Shown here: piece after piece, positions 16,450 to 24,665 of the stretch | How the letters are laid out: each line of letters opens with the position of its first letter | Numbering within the stretch: the stretch's first letter is position 1 | Origin: Acidobacteriota bacterium | GTDB lineage: Bacteria > Acidobacteriota > Blastocatellia > Pyrinomonadales > Pyrinomonadaceae | Reading direction: 5' to 3' | Length of the DNA stretch: 64,000 nucleotides | NCBI GenBank assembly: GCA_016700175.1 | Contig: CP065003.1 | Span: forward strand, 4,102,001-4,166,000 | Translations under genes and position numbers: made by a program | Notes under the pieces: generated by a model | What the model was told of the DNA's origin: nothing | Database searches by the model: none | The model's input: the letters and a program-made list of their open reading frames with translations, nothing else

Positions 16450-17505
16450 ATGGCGGACAATGGAATCGCAGCGGCCACGTGCCCGATACCGATAAGCAAA
16501 TATCCCCAGGTGATGCTCGCCCACGGCGGCGGCGGAAAGCTCATGCACCAGCTGATCGAAGGAATGTTCGTCAGCTCGTTCGAGAATCCGATGCTTTCCC
16601 GGCGGCACGACGGCGCGGTGTTTGACGTGGACCGCGGTCGGATGGCGTTCACGACCGATTCGTACGTCGTGAATCCGATCTTCTTTCCCGGAGGCGACAT
16701 AGGCTCGCTCGCCGTCAACGGCACGGTCAACGATCTTGCCGTATGCGGCGCGCGGCCTCTTTGCTTGAGCACGGGTTTCATCATCGAGGAAGGCTTCGGG
16801 ATGGAGGACCTCTGGCGCGTTGTCAGTTCTATGAAACGCGCGGCGGACGCGGCGGGAGTCGTGCTCGCGACAGGCGACACAAAGGTCGTCGACCGCGGAA
16901 AAGGGGACGGGATCTTTATCAATACGGCTGGCGTGGGTGTGATACCCGACGGAATCGACATCGGCCCGCACAGGATCGGCGAAGGTGACGCGGTGATCCT
17001 CAGCGGAGACTTAGGCCGTCACGGGATCGCGATAATGGCCGCCCGCGAAGGGCTCGAATTCGAAACGACTCTTGAAAGCGACTGCGCTCCTTTGGCCGAC
17101 GCTATCTTCGCGATGTTCGATCGGGGCGTCCGGGTAAACTGCATGCGCGATCTGACCCGCGGAGGACTCGCGAGTGCGCTGGTGGAGCTGTCGGAGGCAT
17201 CCGGACACGCGATCCGCATAAGCGAGAGCGCGATCAATGTCGAAGAGGACGTTCGGGGCGCCTGCGAAATACTCGGATTCGATCCGATGTACCTTGCCAA
17301 CGAAGGCCGGTTCATCGCCTTTGTCAACGCGGAGGACGCGGACCTGGCGCTGGATGTACTATCGGGGTTTGAAGCGGGAAACGGCGCTTCGCTGATCGGT
17401 AGGGTCGGAAAGAATCCGGACGCGAGGGTGGTGCTCGAGAGCTCGATCGGCGCGGACCGGATCGTCGATATGTTCTCCGGCGAACAGCTTCCGAGGATCT
17501 GTTGA
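16450..17505 (+). CDS. hypE: carbamoyl dehydratase HypE
   Basis: A 351-residue PurM-like ATPase that dehydrates the thiocarbamate on its own C-terminal Cys to thiocyanate, giving CN- to HypCD. It starts at 16450, one base after hypD; the alternative longer reading lies inside hypD. Motifs are MLAHGGGGKLMHQLI, FTTDSYVVNP, VNGTVNDLAV and RDLTRGGLAS. The protein ends exactly in PRIC, the modified C-terminal cysteine (Cys351), so it is intact. This is the last gene of the operon; no hairpin with a T-run follows, and transcription may run into the convergent S4 gene. Confidence 0.96.
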   Translation: MADNGIAAATCPIPISKYPQVMLAHGGGGKLMHQLIEGMFVSSFENPMLSRRHDGAVFDVDRGRMAFTTDSYVVNPIFFPGGDIGSLAVNGTVNDLAVCGARPLCLSTGFIIEEGFGMEDLWRVVSSMKRAADAAGVVLATGDTKVVDRGKGDGIFINTAGVGVIPDGIDIGPHRIGEGDAVILSGDLGRHGIAIMAAREGLEFETTLESDCAPLADAIFAMFDRGVRVNCMRDLTRGGLASALVELSEASGHAIRISESAINVEEDVRGACEILGFDPMYLANEGRFIAFVNAEDADLALDVLSGFEAGNGASLIGRVGKNPDARVVLESSIGADRIVDMFSGEQLPRIC

Positions 17506-17508
17506 GCG

Positions 17509-17790
17509 CTACAGACCCAGATCGCTTTCATCGGACGGTGTTTCCGAAATCAGCTCGTAAAGTTCGGGTGCTTCCTTTTTGGAGAACTGCTTCCTGTCCG
17601 GGATCTCTCTGACGCGGACGACCGTGGTTCCCGAATGCTTGCGGATCTCGATCGTGTCTCCCGCGCCGACATCGCGTCCCGCCTTGCCCGGCGAACCGTT
17701 CACGGTAATTCGCCCGGCTTTTATGAACTCTTGCGCGAGCGACCTTCGCGGAACAAGCCGGCTTGATTTGAGGAACAGGTCTAATCTCAT
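17509..17790 (-). CDS. small S4-domain RNA-binding protein
   Basis: A 93-residue protein with an S4 fold (MRLDLFLKSSRLVPRRSLAQEFIKAGRITVNG, about residues 1-32, then GDTIEIRKHSG), similar to Hsp15 and to RqcH-pathway or YaaA-type S4 proteins that bind rRNA or stalled ribosomes. The acidic C-terminal tail (SDESDLGL) is unremarkable. The start at 17790 matches the conserved N-terminus; upstream reading passes through the terminator hairpin. No obvious SD is present and the T-run of the hairpin ends only about 11 bases before the ATG. The stop is 3 bases from the hypE stop, so the genes converge. Which S4 subfamily is uncertain. Confidence 0.75.
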   Translation of the reverse strand: MRLDLFLKSSRLVPRRSLAQEFIKAGRITVNGSPGKAGRDVGAGDTIEIRKHSGTTVVRVREIPDRKQFSKKEAPELYELISETPSDESDLGL

Positions 17791-17800
17791 TGGAAATCGA

Positions 17801-17832
17801 AAAAAGGAGGCCGTCTTGAGAAGCGGCCTCCT
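17801..17832 (-). terminator. intrinsic terminator between the PPIase and S4 genes
   Basis: Perfect 9-bp stem AGGAGGCCG / CGGCCTCCT (17805-17813 and 17824-17832), followed on the minus strand by a T-run of at least five (17805-17801). It ends messages from the PPIase gene, yet stands directly before the S4 start codon, so it could also act as an attenuator. Confidence 0.75.
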
Positions 17833-17876
17833 ACAAATTTGAGCAAATCGTGATTGCGAGACTCGGCAGTGAACAT

Positions 17877-18012
17877 CAGTTGCCCCCCGTTTCAACGGGG
17901 GGAATACTGGCTACTAACGATCAGGGGGCTTCAGCCCCTACCCTGCCGGCTGAAGCCGGCGAAAAAAGTTGTGAAGGGGCTCTAATCCCCCCGCTGAAGC
18001 GGGGGGCAACTG
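17877..18012. repeat. nested palindromic repeat cluster (GCTGAAGC family)
   Basis: The outer arms CAGTTGCCCCCC (17877-17888) and GGGGGGCAACTG (18001-18012) are exact inverted repeats. Inside lie at least four hairpins: CCCCCCG..CGGGGGG (17883-17902), GGGGGCTTCAGCCCC (about 17924-17938), GCCGGCTGAAGCCGGC (17945-17960) and CCCCCCGCTGAAGCGGGGGG (17987-18006). The CTTCAG/CTGAAG core is shared. No coding capacity. It looks like a REP/REPIN-type element. Confidence 0.75.
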
Positions 18013-18031
18013 AAATGAAGCGCCCCCAAGC

Positions 18032-19084
18032 TTACTTGCTCGCCGTCGTTTCTTCCGGAGTCTCCTCGGTCAGGAAAGGAGAAACGATCGGCCTGTACTT
18101 CTCGGCGAGCTTGATGTAGGCGTCGTCCTTCAGGACCTTCATATACTGCTTGCGCGCAGGCGGCACCTGTTCTTCCATCATCGCCTGAAGCACTTTGTCC
18201 TTATCAAAGTTCGACTCGGTCCCCTGTTCGGTCTTCGCATCAACCCTTAGGATCTCGATTCCCTCGGTGATCTCGATCGGATCCGTGACGCCGCCGACAT
18301 CAGTGCTCTCGACCGGCGCCTTGAATACATCCGCCAAACGGTCCATCTCGAATTTGCCGACCGAACCCTTGTTCTCCGCGACATTCAACCTGTCTGAGGT
18401 CTCGACAGCTACTTTTGCAAAATCTTCACCCGCCCGGAGCCTTTCGACGATCACCTTGGCGTTCTGGCGGACCTCATCGACGTTCTTTCCGGCAAAGCTG
18501 AGGAATATCTCGCTTAACGTCACAGTCGCCGGTTCCGTGAACTTCTCCTTGTGCTTTTCAAAGTACGCTTGAATGTCCTTGTCGGTAATGTTCCAGCGCA
18601 CCTGCTCGTCGACCTGCGTCTGGAAGACCCATTGCCGGGTGATCTGGCTTCGTAGGTTCGCACGGATGTCATCAGGATTGATGCCCTGGGCCCTCATCGC
18701 CGCGAATAGCTCATCGAGCGATTTGAAGCCCATCTCGTCCTTCTGCTGGATGAACTGCTGGTTGATCCGGGCTTCGACATCGCGTTCCATCCCGAGCTCT
18801 TTGCCTTTCTGCATAATGAGCTCTTCCTCGATGATGCTGGCGATCAGGCGGCCCCTCTTGCCATCGATCTCTGCCTTTGCCTCTTCGCGGTCCTTGCCTT
18901 CCCGGACCATGCTGTCCACGGCGTTGTTGATCTCGCGGTTTATGCGAGACAGCGTTATCACGACGTCGTTTACCTGGGCGACGCCCTCGTCGACGACTGT
19001 AAGCTGGGTCTCCTGCGCGTAAGCGGGGACCAAAAGAAAAAGCGCTATCGCGGCAGGCGCGATGAAAGATTTGATAAACTTCAC
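18032..19084 (-). CDS. periplasmic SurA/PpiC-type peptidyl-prolyl isomerase
   Basis: A 350-residue secreted foldase. A GTG start at 19084, preceded by GGGAG, gives the signal peptide MKFIKSFIAPAAIALFLLVPAYA; a TTG at 19102 is less likely. A SurA-N-like helical region (about residues 25-165: VVITLSRINREINNAVD, then two long helices) leads to a parvulin domain (about 175-290: TVTLSEIFLSFAGKN, AGEDFAKVAVETSDR, NKGSVGKFEMDRLADVF, GGVTDPIEITEGIEILRVD). Proteins of this build help outer-membrane protein folding. The C-terminal tail is Thr/Glu-rich. The gene is followed by the repeat cluster and a terminator, and is divergent from the zinc-ribbon protein gene. Confidence 0.88.
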   Translation of the reverse strand: MKFIKSFIAPAAIALFLLVPAYAQETQLTVVDEGVAQVNDVVITLSRINREINNAVDSMVREGKDREEAKAEIDGKRGRLIASIIEEELIMQKGKELGMERDVEARINQQFIQQKDEMGFKSLDELFAAMRAQGINPDDIRANLRSQITRQWVFQTQVDEQVRWNITDKDIQAYFEKHKEKFTEPATVTLSEIFLSFAGKNVDEVRQNAKVIVERLRAGEDFAKVAVETSDRLNVAENKGSVGKFEMDRLADVFKAPVESTDVGGVTDPIEITEGIEILRVDAKTEQGTESNFDKDKVLQAMMEEQVPPARKQYMKVLKDDAYIKLAEKYRPIVSPFLTEETPEETTASK

Positions 19085-19303
19085 TGGATCACTCCCGATC
19101 AAATGTCTGGTTAGCGTAAAAACAATTGAAAATCTTAATCTTCGCGGGTTGAGAATTGCAAATGCCTGTGATGCGGCGTTTCGGCGAACGGGTTTCTTAC
19201 GGATCCGGAACTATTATGGAATGGGCCCTTCTTTGCGGATTTTTTTAAACAAGCGCCCGTTCGCGACAGGCGCCATTCCTTTCCGATCAGAATACCGGAT
19301 CAA

Positions 19304-19963
19304 ATGAACAAGAAATGCCCGCGCTGCAGCCTGAACAATCTGCCACGGTCGCGGTCGTGCGCCAGATGCCTTCTGGAATTCGAGGAGGTGGCCTCGAGTG
19401 AGGAGCCTGTGAGCAGTTCTCTCGGACGGAAGATCCTGCGGAGGGTGGCAGCGTGTTTCGTGATCTGCATTGTCACGATTGCCGGCTTCTATCTTTCGCT
19501 GCTTCTTTCGGCCAGGCCCCTGTCGGCGGAAGAAATGTCGAAGGTCGAATCCGCCATTGAGATCCTCGACAAGGCGGGATTCGATACCGAGGTGTATTAC
19601 CTCCGCTACTACACATTCTTCCGCGGCAACGACAACTGGCTCAACGCGATGGTGCCGAAAGAGAACGCCTACGCGGCGACCAACTACCCGTTCGAGATAA
19701 TGACCGTGTATCCGGATTTCTTCGTGTACACGACGGACGACGTCGAGCGCGCGGCGATCCTGCTTCACGAGGCGCGTCACCTTCAGGGTCACGATGAGCC
19801 GGACGCCTACGAGTTCGTCTGGAAGAACAAGGCGAAACTCGGATGGACGCGTGAGAAATACGGCATTTCCGTGGTCTGGCGCAACGTGAGAAAGCAGACG
19901 ATGGAGATCGCGCCCGGGATGTTCATCTGCGAATTCAACGAGATGGGGGATTGCTACGAATAG
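19304..19963 (+). CDS. zinc-ribbon membrane protein with HExxH motif
   Basis: A 219-residue protein with an unusual order of parts. An N-terminal zinc ribbon (CPRC at 5-8 and CARC at 19-22) is followed by a single membrane helix (about 50-69) and an extracytoplasmic domain containing AAILLHEARHLQGHDEPDAYEF. His155-Glu156-Ala-Arg-His159 fits the HExxH zinc-protease signature; His163 or Glu170 could be the third ligand. I infer a membrane-anchored metallopeptidase, but no known family is recognised and it might be catalytically silent. It stands alone and converges with mfd across an inverted repeat array. Confidence 0.62.
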   Translation: MNKKCPRCSLNNLPRSRSCARCLLEFEEVASSEEPVSSSLGRKILRRVAACFVICIVTIAGFYLSLLLSARPLSAEEMSKVESAIEILDKAGFDTEVYYLRYYTFFRGNDNWLNAMVPKENAYAATNYPFEIMTVYPDFFVYTTDDVERAAILLHEARHLQGHDEPDAYEFVWKNKAKLGWTREKYGISVVWRNVRKQTMEIAPGMFICEFNEMGDCYE

Positions 19964-19965
19964 AT

Positions 19966-20103
19966 AGGACTGAGAGGAAAGGACTGAGGACAGGGGAAGG
20001 ACTGAGATAAAAGGACTGAGGACTGAGAGAAGGAATTGAATTTGACCTGAACAAGCGTTTTCCTTACTCAGTCCTCAGTCCTCAGTCCTCAGTCCTCAGT
20101 CCT
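19966..20103. repeat. inverted array of AGGACTG / CAGTCCT heptamers
   Basis: Five AGGACTG words (starting 19966, 19980, 19998, 20012, 20019) face five perfect tandem copies of CAGTCCT (20069-20103). The two arms could pair into a large hairpin between the convergent zinc-ribbon and mfd genes. The right arm ends 6 bases before the mfd stop codon. A further TCAGTCCTTTCC lies inside the mfd C-terminus (about 20156), and another GGGACTGAGGACTGAG at about 45933. It may work as a two-way terminator, but no T-run is present. Confidence 0.75.
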
Positions 20104-20109
20104 CATCTC

Positions 20110-23100
20110 TCAGCACTTGCTGATGCCCGTCGCTCGCGTTCCGGGTTCCGATTCCTCAGTCCTTTCCACTTCTGCCAGAACCTCCCTCGCCCGGCCGATC
20201 GGGTCCGTGCCTGCACGTAGAGGCACACGCAGGATCCCGTTCGGCGAGAACGCCGCTCCTTCCTCCGATTCGATAAATCCCATCAGCCGTTCCGGATCGA
20301 CCTTCGACTTCTCGCCGAGCTTCACGGCAATACCCTCCTTCGTCTTGTCGATAGAGATCACGTGCATACGCTCCGCCGTCCGCCGGAGTCTTGCGTATTC
20401 GAAAAGCGCATCGACAGACCTCGCCAGCCTTCCGTAGCGGTCCTGCAGTTCCATATAGATCCTGTGCAGTTCTTCTTCGTCTTCCGCTGACGAGATCCGC
20501 TTGTAGGTACGAAGCCTCTGGCTTGTGTCGCTGATGTACTCGACCGGGATCGAGACGTCGACGCCGAGGTTGATCGAAACACTCGCTTCGTCCTCTATCT
20601 CCTCGCCCTTCAACTCCTGGATCGTCCCGCTAAGCATCTTCGTGTAGAGGTCGAACCCGAGCGCGTCCAGGTGGCCCGATTGCTGGCCGCCGAGAATGTT
20701 TCCCGCGCCGCGAAGTTCGAGATCGAGCGCCGCGATCCGGAATCCGGCGCCGAGATCGGAGAATTCGCGGATCGCGCTCAACCTTCGTTTCGCTATGGGC
20801 GTCAGCTCCAGCTCGGACGGGATCAGAAGGTATGCGTAAGCCCGGCGGTTCGAACGCCCTACGCGGCCGCGAAGCTGGTAGAGCTGCGAAAGCCCGTAGT
20901 TGTCGGCGCGGTTGATGATTATCGTGTTCGCACGAGGAATGTCGATGCCGTTCTCGATGATCGTCGTCGCGACGAGCACGTCGTACTTGTAGTCGATGAA
21001 GTCGAGCATCACCTCTTCCATCTGCTTCTCGTTCATCTGGCCGTGCCCTATCGCGACCCTTGCGTCCGGGACGATCTTCTTGATGTGAGCCGCGATGGCC
21101 TCGATCGTCTCGACGCGGTTGTGTATGAAGAAGACCTGTCCGCTGCGCGACATTTCGAGCTCGATCGCGGATTTGATCACGCCTTCCGAGAATTGAAGGA
21201 CCTGTGTGTTGATCGCGAGACGGTCGCGCGGAGGCGTCTCGATAACCGACATGTCGCGCATTCCAGAGAGCGACATGTTCAGCGTCCTCGGGATAGGTGT
21301 CGCACTGAGCGTCAAGACGTCGACCCGCTTCCGGAGCTGTTTCAGCTTCTCCTTGTGCGCGACGCCGAACCTCTGCTCCTCGTCGACGATAACGAGGCCC
21401 AGGTTCGGGAACTTCACGTCGTTCGAGAGTATCCTGTGCGTCCCGATCAGAATATCGAGCTCGCCCTTCTCGTTCTTTTCGACCACTTCCTTCTGCTCTT
21501 TTCGGGAGCGGAATCTCGAAAGCAGTTCGATCCGGACCGGGAACGCCGCGAATCGCTGCTTGAATGTCTCGAAATGCTGGTAGGAAAGCACGGTGGTCGG
21601 GGTGAGCACCGCGACCTGCTTGCCGTCCATCACCGCCTTGAAGGCAGCTCGCATCGCCACTTCGGTCTTTCCGTAACCGACATCGCCGACGATCAGGCGG
21701 TCCATGGGCGACGCGGTCTCCATATCTTTCTTTACCTCCGCGATAGAGGTCTTCTGATCTGGCGTCAGCTGATACGGAAATGCGTCTTCCATCTCGGATT
21801 GCCAGGGCGCGTCCTTCGAGAAGGCGTAGCCGCGGACGAGCTTTCTTTCGGCGTAAAGCCGCAGAAGCTCGTCCGCCATATCTCGCATCGCGCGCTTCGC
21901 CTTCGCCTTAGTCTTCTGCCATCCGAGTCCGCCAAGCCTGTCGAGTGAGGGATGAGCCGCCTCTGCGCTCGAGTATCTCGAAACAAGATCGAGCCTTTCG
22001 ACTGGCACGAACAGCTTGGCGTCGTCGGCGTAGATCAGGAGCATGAACTCACGCTCAACTCCCTGCGTTCCGATCGTCTCAAGGCCTTCGAACCGACCGA
22101 TCCCGTGATCGACGTGAACCACGAAATCTCCCTGCTTCAGGTCGCGGAAATCGGAGATGAAGGCGGAGGTCCGGGGCCCTTTTCGTTTCGCAGCCCTTGA
22201 AACGCCCGGCATCGGAGGGAGTTCGGTCTCTCCGAAGACCTCTCTTTCGGTCGTGAATCGAGCGCCGATCGATGTGATCTCGAACCCGGATGAGAGCGCA
22301 CCGAGCCTTACCGCCGACGGCGGCAGGACGATGTCGTAATCCCTCAAAAGGTCCGAGAACCTTTCGGCCATTCCGGCCGTTCGGAACACGAACTCGGTTC
22401 CGCCGAATTCGCCTCCGGTTTCCATGACGAGCTTCTTTATGTCTCCGGAATACCTTCGCGGCGCGCGCGACTGGATCTCGAACTCTTCGGCACTCTCGGC
22501 AAGGGGAAAAAGGAAAAGCGGCCGGTTCGGCTCCGGATGAGGGAAAAGCGAACCCTCGCCGTCCGTTTCCGAGAGTGCGAGCGAGAACTCCTCGTCGGTT
22601 TTGGCGGCGGTTCGTCCGAGCGAGCGAAGCTCGATCCGCTTCGATCCGTTAATCGTGTCGCGGAACTCTTCCGGATGAAGAAAGAGTTCGTCGACCTCGA
22701 GCCCGATCTCGCCGTGGACAAGCGCTTCGTCAAGATGCGTTTCCAGTGTTTCGTAGTACGCGGCGAGCGATCTTTCGATCTGCGCCGGCTCGTCGGCGAC
22801 GAGCAGGAAGTCTTCCGCGTAATCGAACAGGCTCGCCTCGCGCGGATCGATCAGCGGGACAAGAAACTCCCACCCCGGAAAGCTCTCGCCTTCTTCGGCG
22901 AAATCGGTCCGGTCCTTCAGGTTCCGGGCGAATTTCGCGTCGCTGAATCTGCCGGTTGCGGCTTCCGCCCATTCGCTAAGCTCTTTTGAATTGAGCCGGA
23001 ACTCTCGCATCGGCGGAACTTCTGCCGACTTCACCTGCTCGACCGAAAGCTGTGTTTCGGGGTCGAAGGTCCGGATCGAATCGACGACATCGCCGAAAAA

Positions 23101-23679
23101 CTCAATACGGAAAGGGAATTCAGCGCCCGGCGGCCATACGTCGACGATTCCGCCGCGCATCGAGAACTCGCCTATGTTCGCGATCGGGTCCTCGCGCCGA
23201 TAACCCGAAGAAGCGAGCTTTTCGATCAGTGCGTCGGGATCGGTCTCGGAATCGCGTTTCAGGACCGCGCCGAGCGAAACGATCCGGTCCGGAGCGACTG
23301 TTTTGGTCGCCGCGCCCCGGGCCGCCGCTACGATGACATCCGCCTCTCCTTTTGCGAGCGCCCAGAGCGCGAGCGCCCTCTTCTCGAGGGTTTCAGCGTG
23401 GGGCGACACTCCGGAGTAGATGTCGGCCTCGAAGGCGGGAAAAGGATAGACCCTTAGCGCCGAGTTCCAGAATGAAAGGTCCGTCTCCCACGATTCGAGC
23501 TCGCTGTTGACATCGGCGATGATGAGCAGAGGCGCGCCGGTTTCGGCGAAAAGCTTCGTGAGGACAAAGGACTTCGCCGCCGTCGATGTAAGCCCGCTGA
23601 TCGAGACTACTCTTCGGCCGTCCGCGACTGCTTTCGAAAGCGATTCGAATTGGTTTGTTGTTGGAGTTTCCTGATTCAC
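20110..23679 (-). CDS. mfd: transcription-repair coupling factor Mfd
   Basis: A 1189-residue ATP-dependent translocase that removes RNA polymerase stalled at lesions and recruits UvrA. The N-terminal UvrB-like half spans about residues 1-400; the RNA-polymerase-interaction domain (DFVVHVDHGIGRFEGLE) lies near 520-590. The helicase core includes Walker A (VGDVGYGKTEVAMRAAFKAV), DEEQ in VIVDEEQRFGV, and motifs VLTLSATPIPRTL and QLRGRVGRS. The C-terminal TRCF domain (about 1010-1150) is complete. The start is GTG. The last residues (EESEPGTRATGISKC) read through a CAGTCC repeat unit and may be repeat-derived. MaoC lies 63 bases upstream on the same strand. Confidence 0.96.
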   Translation of the reverse strand: MNQETPTTNQFESLSKAVADGRRVVSISGLTSTAAKSFVLTKLFAETGAPLLIIADVNSELESWETDLSFWNSALRVYPFPAFEADIYSGVSPHAETLEKRALALWALAKGEADVIVAAARGAATKTVAPDRIVSLGAVLKRDSETDPDALIEKLASSGYRREDPIANIGEFSMRGGIVDVWPPGAEFPFRIEFFGDVVDSIRTFDPETQLSVEQVKSAEVPPMREFRLNSKELSEWAEAATGRFSDAKFARNLKDRTDFAEEGESFPGWEFLVPLIDPREASLFDYAEDFLLVADEPAQIERSLAAYYETLETHLDEALVHGEIGLEVDELFLHPEEFRDTINGSKRIELRSLGRTAAKTDEEFSLALSETDGEGSLFPHPEPNRPLFLFPLAESAEEFEIQSRAPRRYSGDIKKLVMETGGEFGGTEFVFRTAGMAERFSDLLRDYDIVLPPSAVRLGALSSGFEITSIGARFTTEREVFGETELPPMPGVSRAAKRKGPRTSAFISDFRDLKQGDFVVHVDHGIGRFEGLETIGTQGVEREFMLLIYADDAKLFVPVERLDLVSRYSSAEAAHPSLDRLGGLGWQKTKAKAKRAMRDMADELLRLYAERKLVRGYAFSKDAPWQSEMEDAFPYQLTPDQKTSIAEVKKDMETASPMDRLIVGDVGYGKTEVAMRAAFKAVMDGKQVAVLTPTTVLSYQHFETFKQRFAAFPVRIELLSRFRSRKEQKEVVEKNEKGELDILIGTHRILSNDVKFPNLGLVIVDEEQRFGVAHKEKLKQLRKRVDVLTLSATPIPRTLNMSLSGMRDMSVIETPPRDRLAINTQVLQFSEGVIKSAIELEMSRSGQVFFIHNRVETIEAIAAHIKKIVPDARVAIGHGQMNEKQMEEVMLDFIDYKYDVLVATTIIENGIDIPRANTIIINRADNYGLSQLYQLRGRVGRSNRRAYAYLLIPSELELTPIAKRRLSAIREFSDLGAGFRIAALDLELRGAGNILGGQQSGHLDALGFDLYTKMLSGTIQELKGEEIEDEASVSINLGVDVSIPVEYISDTSQRLRTYKRISSAEDEEELHRIYMELQDRYGRLARSVDALFEYARLRRTAERMHVISIDKTKEGIAVKLGEKSKVDPERLMGFIESEEGAAFSPNGILRVPLRAGTDPIGRAREVLAEVERTEESEPGTRATGISKC

Positions 23680-23742
23680 AAACGCACAAATCCCCGGCCC
23701 GGGTGAATTCCGGGCGGGTGTTACTTAAAGTTGATCTGCCTC

Positions 23743-24141
23743 TCAGTCGAGAAGCATTATCGCCGCTTCGCCCTCGACGACCACGTCGCCGTCCTGGTTG
23801 ACGCAAACGGTCTCGATGGTGACGACGGGCTTGTCCTCGCGGACCTTCTTGACGGTTCCTGTGACTGTTACCGTGTCGCCGATGAAGACCGGCGCTCGGA
23901 ACTTCATTGTCTGCCCGAGATACACGATCCTGCGGACGCTCAGCTCGTCTCCGAGCACGCCGGAGATGAAAGCGCCCGAAAGCATCCCGTGTGCGATCCG
24001 TTTCCCGAACCGCGTCGAGGCGGCGTACTCTTCGTCGAGATGAAGAGGATTGTAGTCGCCGGAAACTTCCGCGAACTTCCTGATCAGTTCGTCGGTCACC
24101 TCGCGGCTCCTCGAGAACGTATCTCCGGGCTTGAGATCCAT
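23743..24141 (-). CDS. MaoC-like (R)-specific enoyl-CoA hydratase
   Basis: A 132-residue single hot-dog-fold hydratase. The catalytic motif SGDYNPLHLD gives Asp29 and His34, and RFGKRIAHGMLSG completes the hydratase-2 signature. It probably hydrates trans-2-enoyl-CoA to (R)-3-hydroxyacyl-CoA, linking fatty acid oxidation to polyester or lipid synthesis. No PHA genes are nearby. The second half (VYLGQTMKFRAPVFIGDTV) is as in PhaJ relatives. It lies 63 bases upstream of mfd and may share a transcript, without a functional link that I can see. Confidence 0.85.
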   Translation of the reverse strand: MDLKPGDTFSRSREVTDELIRKFAEVSGDYNPLHLDEEYAASTRFGKRIAHGMLSGAFISGVLGDELSVRRIVYLGQTMKFRAPVFIGDTVTVTGTVKKVREDKPVVTIETVCVNQDGDVVVEGEAAIMLLD

Positions 24142-24179
24142 CTCTGAGATTCTGAACTATAAGCCATCGCGTTACAAAC

Positions 24180-24612
24180 CGACGAGTCTAGCCGAGGAAA
24201 AGGAACGCACCACAGAGCGCACAGAGATCACAGAGGGAAAAACGCCGCGGAATTCACATTGGTCAATGTCCAATGATCATTGACCAATGCAATCAGTATC
24301 CGGAGCGCAAGCGACGGAGCATCTTACCGCCAGGGACGCACAGACTCACAAGGAACAGGTAAACGCGAAGGTCGCCAAGGGCGCGAAGCGGATTTGAACG
24401 CCTCGTGTACAACGTTTTCGAATTGCGGAAATTGAGACAAGTTGAATAAACGGCAAAAGCAATGATTCCCTTCGCGACCTTCGCGCTGCAATCTCCCTTT
24501 CGAACAAGAGGCGGGTGAGCTGTCGGCCCCGTCGCTGCCGCTCCGGGTACTGATGTCTTTACCCATCGGTCGATGGTCACTGATCCTTGGTCAATGGTCC
24601 CTGGTCAATGCC
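24180..24612. repeat. gene-free stretch with three kinds of dispersed repeats
   Basis: This fills most of the 524-bp gap before lysS. It holds CACAGAGCGCACAGAGATCA-type words (about 24211-24238), palindromic CATTGGTCAATG / CATTGACCAATG words (about 24258-24288), AACGCGAAGGTCGCCAAGGG-type words (about 24362-24385) and a second run of GGTCAATGG words (about 24560-24610). All recur at 1060-1508 and around 46050. No gene is supported here; open frames in this stretch are short and built from repeat words. Confidence 0.6.
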
Positions 24613-24619
24613 CACTGAA

Positions 24620-24648
24620 TTGCCCATTCCCGGGCGCTCAACTATAAT
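24620..24648 (+). promoter_or_regulatory. sigma-70 promoter of lysS
   Basis: TTGCCC (24620-24625), a 17-base spacer and a perfect TATAAT (24643-24648). The predicted start near 24655 leaves a leader of only about 11 bases before the lysS ATG, with no clear SD. Confidence 0.72.
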
Positions 24649-24665
24649 CTGCGTTCTTACAAGAA

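Noticed and set aside
7656..17505. Group 1h (high-affinity actinobacterial-type) hydrogenase, known from Acidobacteriota such as Pyrinomonas
   Set aside because: The Tat signal on the small subunit, HoxK-like ECTCC and GC extra cysteines, and a b-type cytochrome subunit point to group 1d.
20069..20103. CRISPR or phase-variation tract
   Set aside because: Five 7-bp tandem copies outside coding DNA with an inverted counterpart fit a palindromic repeat better.
20671..21948. 425-codon plus-strand frame inside mfd
   Set aside because: Arg/Leu-rich shadow of the Mfd helicase domain, with no start signals.
24142..24665. Lysine riboswitch or T-box before lysS
   Set aside because: The leader predicted from the TATAAT is only about 11 bases and the rest is repeat sequence.
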